From Hyphomicrobium sp. 12-62-95 (lineage in GTDB: Bacteria; Pseudomonadota; Alphaproteobacteria; Rhizobiales; Hyphomicrobiaceae): a stretch of 64,000 bases of DNA. Where the stretch lies: positions 1 to 64,000 of the forward strand of contig NCCZ01000001.1 of assembly GCA_002279935.1 (NCBI GenBank). The letters run 5' to 3'. Positions 39,076 to 46,309 of the stretch are shown in pieces; position 1 is the first letter of the stretch; each line of letters opens with the position of its first letter. The notes beneath the pieces are model-generated. The model was not told the DNA's origin. It worked only from the letters and a program-made list of their open reading frames with translations, and searched no databases. Position numbers and translations under genes: made by a program.

Positions 39076-39142
39076 AAAAATTTTGGGGTCGCCGTTGACC
39101 CTCACATGGCGCACGCACATGTGAGACGGCGACCCCAATTTT
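39076..39142 (-). terminator. long hairpin terminator after the PepSY gene
   Basis: On the minus strand GGGGTCGCCGT / ACGGCGACCCC (11 base pairs) and CTCACATG / CATGTGAG (8 base pairs) stack around a nine-base loop, with a five-base bulge on one side. A T-run follows (complement of the A-run at 39075-39080). It lies 23 bases after the PepSY stop. The stem is unusually long for a simple terminator. Confidence 0.75.
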
Positions 39143-39164
39143 TGACGATCGAAGCGGCGAGCGC

Positions 39165-39458
39165 TTACTTCTTTTCGTCCTTCTTTTCTTCGATTTCTTC
39201 TTCGACGACGGCGCCGGAGACGGGGTTGAAATACACCTCAACCTGCTTGCCGTCTTTGTTGTAGCCGTAGATTTCGTAGCAGTTGCCTTCGACTTTGAAG
39301 ACTTCGGCCTTGTAGCCAAGCTCGGTGGCCTTGGCTTTCATGGCGTCTTCCGAGAGCCACTTGTCCTTGGGTTCGGTGGTGCATTCGGGGCTGGCGAAGG
39401 CTGGCGCGGCGGCGAAGAGGGCGCCGGCGAGGGTTGAGAGCAGCAGCACGTTCTTCAT
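39165..39458 (-). CDS. PepSY-domain secreted protein
   Basis: A 97-residue protein with a signal peptide ending near PAFA-SP, then a PepSY_2-type domain (LSEDAMKAKATELGYKAEVFKVEGNCYEIYG and the VEVYFNPVSGAVV strand) and an acidic-lysine tail. Two cysteines (in PECTT and GNCYEI) could form a disulfide. PepSY domains bind peptidases or regulate periplasmic proteins. ATG 39458 has GAAGGAGAT six bases upstream. Confidence 0.87.
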   Translation of the reverse strand: MKNVLLLSTLAGALFAAAPAFASPECTTEPKDKWLSEDAMKAKATELGYKAEVFKVEGNCYEIYGYNKDGKQVEVYFNPVSGAVVEEEIEEKKDEKK

Positions 39459-39554
39459 GGTCGATCTCCTTCTTGATGGCACGGCCCGAGGGCGCGGCTG
39501 AGCTAATCGCCGGCCGTGTCATCTTCAAGACACTTCGGGCGCTACCGGTTCCGC

Positions 39555-41450
39555 TTAGGAGGGGAAGTAGGGTAGCTCACGTTTGGGTTGGCTCAGGGAG
39601 CCTCCGTCGGCCGGGCCACTGGCGCCGGGCTCGCGGGGTGTGGTAGCGGCGCGCTCGGCCTCCTCGTTCAGGACCATGAGGATGGGGGTGAGGCCATCGA
39701 CATCGACGATGCGGAAGACTTCCACGTCACGGCGGGCTTCGGCGCTCCACTGCGCGATGGTGAGCGCGCGTTCGGCCTTTGAGAACAGGCCGTGGTTGCG
39801 CAGCGGATCGGCGGTCATGAATTCCTGATCTTTTTCGGACAGGGCGACATTGCCGGACTTGCCGATTTTTTCCAGCCATTCCTGCCGGATCTTCGTGAGG
39901 TCGGTGTCGCTGGCCTGGCTTTCCTCATGTTTTAAAAGATCGAGTTCGCTCTTAGAGCGAAGCGTCTTCAGTTTGGTGAGGCGGGTCCACCATCCGAGCT
40001 TTTCCGGCCAGCGGACGAGGTCGAGATCGCTGAAGACGCCGGCCAGTTGGTTGATGGCCAGCGCGCGTTGGGATTCCACTTTGTCGTCCGCGTTGGCACT
40101 GTAGAGATTGGGGATGACGAAATACGACGCCTTGTTGTGGTGGATGAAGTGGCGTCGCAGCCATTCGATGCCGGCGGCGTCGTCCGTGCGTGAGAGCACG
40201 GTGCGGATGGCTTCTCGGATCTGATGCACGACTTCGCCTGAGGGACGAAGCGTGGCGGCGGGCGGCGGGTTGAGAATGGCGAGCGCCAACAGGCCGAGGT
40301 CGACACCGATGGTGGCGAGCAAGGCAATCAAGTCGCGGCCGGTGATGGGGTCGCCTTCGACGGTGTGCGAGAAGGGGCGCTGGAAGCCGGAGCCGATGTA
40401 GGCGACGAGGCTTGAAGAATAGGCGCCGATGTTCTTCCAGAGATTCTTGACGGCATTGGCGACGCCGGCGGGTCCTTCGCTGAAGGCTGCTTCGCGCAAT
40501 TTGATTTCGGCTGGTTGGTCGGCCTGATTGGCGGCCTGCTCGAGCCGTTCGGCGAGCGTTGGATCGAAGCAGGAGAAGCCCGGGCGGCCGGGCGGGATGG
40601 TGACGGTTTTGGCGAGTGCGCGCATTTCGGCGGCGGTCGATTTGCCCAGCTCGTTGGAGCGGGCGGCAATGTTGCGGGCCTTGCCGCGAATGTCGGACGC
40701 TTTGGCTTCGAAGGCTTTCTGGCGATCCTCGATGGAGCCACCTTGAAGCGTGGAGGCGGTGGCGCGCAATTCCTCGACATCGACGCGAACGGGTTCGAGC
40801 CAGGCGCGGGTCATGCCATCGCGGAGCGTGGTGACGCTGTCGCGGACGGAGCGGCGGGCGTTGTAGAGCGGGCCGCGGCCGGCGCCCGAGGATGTGCCGC
40901 AACTGCCGCCGGAGGTTTCCTCGCGCGTCATCTGGCTGTCGGACCATGTGACGACGTTGTCGAGTTGGGCGCGAACGGCATCGAGGCGGGCGGCGATGGC
41001 GGTGGAGGCGTCGCGCGCGTCTTCCTGCAGGCCGGCGAGGCCGGTGCGGGTGGCTTCCTCGCCCGAGATGAGGCTCCACCAGAAGCCGTAGCCAAAGCCG
41101 ATCGACCAGACGGCGAGGAAAACGTACATCACCAGCATCACGAGGCGGTCTGTGAGCTTGCGCTTGGCGCCGAACGTTTCGCGCAGCGCCAGCCACATCA
41201 AAAATGTGAGGGCGACCACGACGCCAATGACGAGCACATCGTTGGAGATTGACATGCCTTCAGAGGGCGCGGCGGAGGTTTGGGAGACGCCAACGATGAA
41301 GTCGCGCATGCCGTGCCATGTGGCGTATCCCGACAGCAGGAGGAGCATCAGCGAGGCGATGCCGATTAGGGTGTTGCGGCCGAGGACGTAGTAGAATGCG
41401 CCCCTGATGGACGCGAGGATGCCTTCCTCGCCGGTGCCGCTCGACGCCAT
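39555..41450 (-). CDS. large membrane protein of unknown function
   Basis: A 631-residue protein I do not recognise. Predicted membrane helices are at about 23-45, 70-90, 103-130 and 372-392. Between helices 3 and 4 lies a mainly helical segment of about 240 residues, probably periplasmic, with a Ser/Gly/Cys-rich loop near 180 and a CFDPTL segment near 300. The C-terminal 240 residues are soluble and probably cytoplasmic, ending in a Pro/Gly-rich tail. The architecture resembles a sensor or envelope stress protein, but there is no catalytic signature. It is a single-gene unit. Confidence 0.75.
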   Translation of the reverse strand: MASSGTGEEGILASIRGAFYYVLGRNTLIGIASLMLLLLSGYATWHGMRDFIVGVSQTSAAPSEGMSISNDVLVIGVVVALTFLMWLALRETFGAKRKLTDRLVMLVMYVFLAVWSIGFGYGFWWSLISGEEATRTGLAGLQEDARDASTAIAARLDAVRAQLDNVVTWSDSQMTREETSGGSCGTSSGAGRGPLYNARRSVRDSVTTLRDGMTRAWLEPVRVDVEELRATASTLQGGSIEDRQKAFEAKASDIRGKARNIAARSNELGKSTAAEMRALAKTVTIPPGRPGFSCFDPTLAERLEQAANQADQPAEIKLREAAFSEGPAGVANAVKNLWKNIGAYSSSLVAYIGSGFQRPFSHTVEGDPITGRDLIALLATIGVDLGLLALAILNPPPAATLRPSGEVVHQIREAIRTVLSRTDDAAGIEWLRRHFIHHNKASYFVIPNLYSANADDKVESQRALAINQLAGVFSDLDLVRWPEKLGWWTRLTKLKTLRSKSELDLLKHEESQASDTDLTKIRQEWLEKIGKSGNVALSEKDQEFMTADPLRNHGLFSKAERALTIAQWSAEARRDVEVFRIVDVDGLTPILMVLNEEAERAATTPREPGASGPADGGSLSQPKRELPYFPS

Positions 41451-41636
41451 GACTTAACCCCCCGTGCGTACTCACTGATGCCGGTGGGAATACAACAGTT
41501 GACCCCGGTTGTCGCGGGTTCACCGGCCACAGTGACGGGGGGATTGGAGAGGCGGTGAGTTTTGAATGAAGATGGGTGGGGGCGGCTAGAGGGAACAGTC
41601 CCCGATCCGTGCGCTGAGCTTGGCCTGACAGGAGGG

Positions 41637-42083
41637 TCAACTGGCGATCAGTGTTGCCTGGGATGGGAGAAGACCGCAGAAGCTTTGTCCGTCGATGACC
41701 TTGCGGCCGCTGCGGTCGAGCAGCCAGCGATTGTTGCAAAAGCCGACGTGTTCGTCGCCCGTCTCCAGCAGCCGGATCGACCAGCGGCTGACCACGTCCA
41801 TACCGCCCTGGCATTCTGCAACAGAGACGATATCGACATCCGTCACGTCGATCAGCGAAAGTTCATAAGCATAAAAGCGGAGGATGCCGACGGCGCTCGA
41901 CGCCAATATGGGCGCTTCGACGCCTTCGAGGCGGAAGGCCTTGGCGATGAGGGGATCGTACCCGGTTTCCAATTTTGCATCCACGGCGTAGGCCTCGGCC
42001 ATGCCAATGGGATCATTGGCCCGGAAGGCATCGAAGGCGCGCTTTAGGACGTGCGGAATTGTGCGTGCCGGCTTGATTTGCAT
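41637..42083 (-). CDS. 148-residue protein of unknown function, paralogue A
   Basis: A soluble 148-residue protein whose sequence is clearly related to the neighbour at 42143-42589: both open with a PARTIP/PARTVP segment, share KRAFDAFRANDPIG and VGILRFYAYEL/AIGILRFYAYQL, and end with NRWLLDRSGR...GLLP. The helix-then-sheet pattern could be an NTF2/SnoaL-like fold, but I cannot assign a family. No signal peptide. Confidence 0.75.
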   Translation of the reverse strand: MQIKPARTIPHVLKRAFDAFRANDPIGMAEAYAVDAKLETGYDPLIAKAFRLEGVEAPILASSAVGILRFYAYELSLIDVTDVDIVSVAECQGGMDVVSRWSIRLLETGDEHVGFCNNRWLLDRSGRKVIDGQSFCGLLPSQATLIAS

Positions 42084-42142
42084 GGGCCGATTTCCGCGCT
42101 CGCTGTTGAAACCCGACTATTCGGCAGTCGCCGTCCTGGTCG

Positions 42143-42589
42143 TCAGTCGGTGATGAGAGGCGATCGCGCTGGAAGCAGGCCGCAGTATCCTTCGCCCGCG
42201 ATCAGCCGCCGTCCGCTGCGGTCGAGTAGCCAGCGATTTTTATTGAAGCCTTCGTAGATTTCGCCCGTCTCTAGCGATCGGACCGACCAACGGCTCACGA
42301 CATCGATGCCTTTGGATCGCTCAGTCGCTGAGACGATTTCGGTGTCGTCCACTTTGAAATGCGAGAGTTGGTAGGCGTAAAAGCGCAGAATGCCGATGGC
42401 GCAGTCCGCCCGCACTGGGCCTTTGATCGTCTCAATTTTCAACGCCGTGGCGATGGCCGGATCCAAGTGCGTGGCGAACTGGGCATCGATTTCGTGGGCC
42501 TCGGCAACGCCGATGGGATCATTGGCCCGGAATGCATCGAAGGCGCGTTTCACAACGCCGGGCACTGTTCGAGCGGGTTTTATTTTCAT
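42143..42589 (-). CDS. 148-residue protein of unknown function, paralogue B
   Basis: Same length as its neighbour, with more than half the positions identical by eye and no gaps; identities concentrate in the first 30 residues, the GILRFYAY strand, the DVVSRWS strand and the NRWLLDRSGR strand. Only 59 bases separate the two genes on the same strand, so they are a tandem duplication and probably one operon. The conserved Trp, Arg and Asp in the last third would be the first residues to examine for function. Confidence 0.75.
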   Translation of the reverse strand: MKIKPARTVPGVVKRAFDAFRANDPIGVAEAHEIDAQFATHLDPAIATALKIETIKGPVRADCAIGILRFYAYQLSHFKVDDTEIVSATERSKGIDVVSRWSVRSLETGEIYEGFNKNRWLLDRSGRRLIAGEGYCGLLPARSPLITD

Positions 42590-42670
42590 CGACCGTTCTC
42601 TGCGGCTTCATAGGAGGTCAACCTCTCGAAAATCGGTTCGATCGTCAATTGAGCTAGAGTTGATGACTCG

Positions 42671-43318
42671 TCAGGTCAATTCTTCGACGAGGCCGAGCGC
42701 CAATTGAATGGGTTTGAAAGAACGGCGGTGGAGGGGGCAGACGCCGATGCGGGCAAGGGCGTCCTTGTGCTCGGGCGTGCCGTAGCCTTTGTGCCGGGCA
42801 AAGCCGTAGCCGGGAAATTCTCTCTCCAGCGCGATCATCATGCGGTCGCGGGTGACCTTGGCGATGATCGAGGCGGCGGCGATCGAGAGGCACTTGGCGT
42901 CGCCTTTGACGATGGTCCGGGTTTCGCAGGCGAGCCGTGGGCTGCGGTTGCCGTCGACGAGGGCGAGGCGCGGTTTTGTGGAGAGGGCGCGGATGGCTTC
43001 GCTCATGGCCCAAAGGGTGGCGTTGAGGATGTTGTCGCGGTCGATCCGTTCGACATCCGCAATGCCGGTGGCGAAGATGGCGCCGCTCTCGACGATGCGG
43101 CGGTAGATGACGTCGCGGCCGTCTTCGTCGAGTGCTTTGCTGTCGTCGATGCCGGTGGGGATGTTTGCGGGATCGAGGATGACGGCGGCGGTGACGACGG
43201 GGCCGGCCCAGGGACCGCGGCCGGCCTCATCAATGCCGGCAATGGGCCAGCGGCCGAGGTCGCGCTCGGCCATTTCCAGCTCGAAGGTCGGCTTGAACCG
43301 CGAATCGGCAATTTTCAT
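42671..43318 (-). CDS. rnhB: ribonuclease HII
   Basis: Endonuclease that removes single ribonucleotides and RNA primers from DNA. About 215 residues with the start at ATG 43318: Asp30-Glu31 of AGIDEAGRGPWAGPV, the LVDGN strand with a third Asp, and the AAASIIAKVTRDRMM helix, all standard. The frame is open to 43474 with extra ATGs, but those would overlap the ABC-F gene on the other strand and give an unusual N-terminal extension; the start is therefore uncertain. Confidence 0.92.
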   Translation of the reverse strand: MKIADSRFKPTFELEMAERDLGRWPIAGIDEAGRGPWAGPVVTAAVILDPANIPTGIDDSKALDEDGRDVIYRRIVESGAIFATGIADVERIDRDNILNATLWAMSEAIRALSTKPRLALVDGNRSPRLACETRTIVKGDAKCLSIAAASIIAKVTRDRMMIALEREFPGYGFARHKGYGTPEHKDALARIGVCPLHRRSFKPIQLALGLVEELT

Positions 43319-43460
43319 CGAAAAAGCGTTGGGCGGTTCGGCTGAGGTGTCAAAGCGCCGGCAGGCGCTGTCCACAGCCGCATCCGCCGCAGCCTCGAAG
43401 GCGTCGCTGGCAGCGGCATCGGGGTGACAGGGGGCCATTGAGGCTTTATGCGATGCCGTC

Positions 43461-45371
43461 ATGCTGCACATCAATGACCTGACGTTTCATATAGAGGGTA
43501 AGCGGATCTTCGACGCCGCGACCGCGGGGATTCCGACCGGGCACAAGGTGGGGCTCGTCGGGCGCAATGGTGCGGGTAAGTCCACACTGCTCAGGCTCAT
43601 TACGGGTGAAAGCCATCCGGACGATGGCAGCATCACGATGACGCGCGGGGCGCGGATCGGATACGTCGCGCAGGAGGCGCCCGGCGGCGATAAAAGTCTC
43701 ATCGCCTGGGTGCTGGAGGCGGATACGGAACGGGCGGCGCTGCTGGCGGAAGCTGAGACGGCGACGGATGCCAACCGGATCGGCGAAATCCAGGTGCGGC
43801 TGATGGATATCGATGCGCATGCCGCGCCGGCGCGGGCGGCGACGATTTTGTCGGGTTTGGGGTTCGACGAGGCAGCACAGCAGCGGGCGTGCCGGGAATA
43901 CTCGGGCGGGTGGCGGATGCGCGTGGCGCTGGCGGCGGTTCTGTTTCTGGAGCCGGAGATCCTGCTGCTCGACGAGCCGACGAACTACCTCGATCTGGAA
44001 GGGACGCTGTGGCTGGAGAGCTATTTGAAGAGCTATCCGCATACCGTTCTGATCGTGAGCCACGACCGCGATCTTTTGAACGCGGTGCCCGGCGCAATCC
44101 TGCATCTGGAGCGGGGCAAGCTGACGCTCTACTCGGGCGGGTATGACGATTTCGAGGAGGCGCGGAGGGAGAAGCAGCGGCTCGAATTGAAATTGAAGAA
44201 GAAGCAGGACGACGACCGGCGGCGCATTCAGGCGTTCATTGATCGGTTCAAGGCGAAGGCGACGAAGGCGAAGCAGGCGCAGAGCCGGGTGAAGGCCCTG
44301 GCGAAAATGCAGCCGATTGCGGCGCAGATGGAAGATCGGGTCGTGCCGTTCCTGCTGCCCAATCCGGAGAAGATGCTGGCGAGCCCGTTGCTCAGGATGG
44401 AGAACGCGACGGCGGGGTATGAGCCGGGCCGGCCGATCCTGTCGGGGCTCAATTTGCGGCTCGATCAGGACGACCGGATTGCGCTGCTGGGGCAGAACGG
44501 GAATGGCAAGTCGACGTTCGCCAAGCTGCTGGCGGGGCGGATGGAGCCGTTGACGGGCAAGGTCTATGGCGCGAGCAAAGTGACGGTGGGGTATTTCGCG
44601 CAGCATCAGCTGGACGATCTCAATCCGTTGTCGACGCCGTACGACTACATGGTCAAGCTCATGCCGGATGCGACGGAGGCGCAAAAGCGCACCAAGCTCG
44701 GCACGTTCGGTTTCAGCGTGGACAAGGCGGATACGAAGTGCGCGAAACTTTCGGGGGGCGAGAAGGCGCGGCTACTGCTCGCGCTGACGGCGTTTCATGC
44801 GCCGCATCTGCTCATTCTCGACGAGCCGACGAACCATCTTGATATCGACAGCCGCGAGGCGCTGATCCATGCGCTGGCCGAATATGAGGGTGCGGTCGTG
44901 CTGATCAGTCACGACCGGCATTTGGTGGAAGCAACCGCAGACCGCCTGTGGGTGGTGAAGAATGGGACGGTTTCGAATTACGACGGGGACATGGAGAGCT
45001 ATCGCGCGGAGCTGTTGTCGGAGCGCGGTGCAGGTGCGGGGCGTTCGGCGAACTCGGGCGTGGGCGATGATCGCGTTGATCGAAGCGCGCAGCGGCGGGT
45101 GGCGGCGCAGAAGCGGCAGCAGCTGGCACCATTGAAGAAACTGATGCAAGAGGCGGAGAAGCGTGTTGAGAAATTGACGGCGGAGATTGTCAAAATCGAT
45201 GCGCAGCTCGCCGATCCTCAGCTGTACGCTGATGCTCAGCGCACGCAGAAAATAACGCTGGAACGCGGGATGATTGCGAAGAAGTTAGCGGAAGCGGAAG
45301 AGCAGTGGATGGCTGCGACGGCGGCATTCGAAGAAGCGGAGCAAACGCAAGACGAAAGTTTGGTGTCTTAA
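43461..45371 (+). CDS. ABC-F family ATPase (Uup type)
   Basis: A 636-residue soluble protein with two ABC domains (Walker A GRNGAGKST near 36 and GQNGNGKST near 345; Walker B plus signature in each, LDEPTNYLDL and LDEPTNHLDI) joined by a lysine-rich linker (about 230-290) and ending in a coiled C-terminal domain, as in Uup. ABC-F proteins act on ribosomes or DNA, not transport; this one most resembles Uup-type factors. It is divergent from rnhB. Confidence 0.94.
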   Translation: MLHINDLTFHIEGKRIFDAATAGIPTGHKVGLVGRNGAGKSTLLRLITGESHPDDGSITMTRGARIGYVAQEAPGGDKSLIAWVLEADTERAALLAEAETATDANRIGEIQVRLMDIDAHAAPARAATILSGLGFDEAAQQRACREYSGGWRMRVALAAVLFLEPEILLLDEPTNYLDLEGTLWLESYLKSYPHTVLIVSHDRDLLNAVPGAILHLERGKLTLYSGGYDDFEEARREKQRLELKLKKKQDDDRRRIQAFIDRFKAKATKAKQAQSRVKALAKMQPIAAQMEDRVVPFLLPNPEKMLASPLLRMENATAGYEPGRPILSGLNLRLDQDDRIALLGQNGNGKSTFAKLLAGRMEPLTGKVYGASKVTVGYFAQHQLDDLNPLSTPYDYMVKLMPDATEAQKRTKLGTFGFSVDKADTKCAKLSGGEKARLLLALTAFHAPHLLILDEPTNHLDIDSREALIHALAEYEGAVVLISHDRHLVEATADRLWVVKNGTVSNYDGDMESYRAELLSERGAGAGRSANSGVGDDRVDRSAQRRVAAQKRQQLAPLKKLMQEAEKRVEKLTAEIVKIDAQLADPQLYADAQRTQKITLERGMIAKKLAEAEEQWMAATAAFEEAEQTQDESLVS

Positions 45372-45384
45372 AATTCTGTCCAAC

Positions 45385-45398
45385 TTGATCGTGGTCAA
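45385..45398. promoter_or_regulatory. FNR/FixK-like box
   Basis: TTGATCGTGGTCAA is a perfect TTGA-N6-TCAA palindrome, the core of FNR and FixK sites. It is 14 bases after the ABC-F stop and has no obvious plus-strand gene ahead of it. Confidence 0.45.
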
Positions 45399-45645
45399 CT
45401 GGCGTTTCGGCAGTGTGATCGGTCAGGGCGTTGATAACGCGCGCGATGTTTGTCTATGCGCACTTCTAGTGGAAGTGACTTACATATTATTTGATGGGAT
45501 TTGGGCTCACGAGTGAGCTATCAGAACCGGCGTGGTTAGCTGGCTGGTCCGGTCGTGCGGGGCGCGCCGGCGGTTTCGATCTAAGAGGGCTCGAAGCCGC
45601 TCGATCGGCCAGCTTCCACCATTTCACTTCGCGAACGGCATACGA

Positions 45646-45676
45646 AAAGAGCGGCACCTGTCAGGCGCCGCTCTTT
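45646..45676. terminator. two-way terminator downstream of the winged-helix gene
   Basis: AAAGAGCGGC / GCCGCTCTTT pair perfectly (10 base pairs), with an inner CCTG/CAGG pair. On the plus strand it is followed by CGTTTTTA, on the minus strand by a shorter T-run. It ends the minus-strand regulator gene, but the plus-strand U-tract is the better one. Confidence 0.8.
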
Positions 45677-45703
45677 CGTTTTTATACGGTCTGCTTGACG
45701 GCC

Positions 45704-46108
45704 TTAGGCGTTACCCGAGGGACCTTCATCTTCCGGCAGCAGACTGACTTCCAGGCGAACACGGTCGCAGGCGACCTTGGGGATCTTGCCGCGGCCCTTG
45801 GATTTGACCAGCACAACGATGCCGAGGTCCGAGAGGCGGGCGAGCGTGCGTGTCAGGCTTGCTTTCGGGCGGCCAGAGATCCGCGAGAGCTCGGCCAGGG
45901 TCTTAGGTTCGGCCGTGCGGATCTGCTTGAGGAGCTTCAAGTTGCGGTCCGAGAGGAGCCGCATCAGTTTTTCCGGCTTGTGGCGCTTCGGAGCGGCGCC
46001 GTGGGTGCCGTTGGTGCCATTCGTGCCGATGTGGGCCGCAGCCGAGGGGGCTTTGGCGGTCTCGGCGAATTCAAAGTGGAGCGTCTTCCCGTCGTCCATC
46101 TTGTCCAT
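45704..46108 (-). CDS. winged-helix transcriptional regulator (HVO_A0114/MarR-like)
   Basis: A 134-residue protein with a disordered N-terminus rich in Ala, Gly and Thr (about 15-45), then a winged-helix domain: KLMRLLSDRNLKLLKQIRTAEPKTLAELSRISGRPKASLTRTLARLSDLGIV, with the recognition helix near 75-95 and a wing (SKGRGKIPKVACDRV). The pattern is close to the HVO_A0114-type putative regulators. The regulated genes are unknown and no partner toxin gene is beside it. Confidence 0.82.
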   Translation of the reverse strand: MDKMDDGKTLHFEFAETAKAPSAAAHIGTNGTNGTHGAAPKRHKPEKLMRLLSDRNLKLLKQIRTAEPKTLAELSRISGRPKASLTRTLARLSDLGIVVLVKSKGRGKIPKVACDRVRLEVSLLPEDEGPSGNA

Positions 46109-46309
46109 CGCGTCTGCCGGGCGCCGGTTCTGGCCGGCGGATCATTCCGAAAGTGCGGTTCGTCGCGGCGCCCATTTTGGTTTGCGTATGCATAGTGAAC
46201 GGCAGGGGTCACCGTCAGGATCACCGTGTTGGGCGCAATTTTTCTTATCGAGACCTCCAGGCCAACAGATCGGGTTGACACTTAGGGTTGTCAACCCGGG
46301 TCCCGGGCT

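Larger units (their letters stand above)
45372..45703. other. intergenic region with FixK-like box and terminator
   Basis: About 330 bases between ABC-F and a winged-helix gene. It contains a FixK-like box (45385-45398), a small hairpin at 45461-45477 and a two-way terminator (45646-45676). No gene on the plus strand is convincing, because the longest frame runs straight through the terminator. A short RNA is possible. Confidence 0.5.

Noticed and set aside
45494..46195. A plus-strand frame opposite the winged-helix gene
   Set aside because: It runs through a strong terminator and mirrors the regulator gene in antisense.
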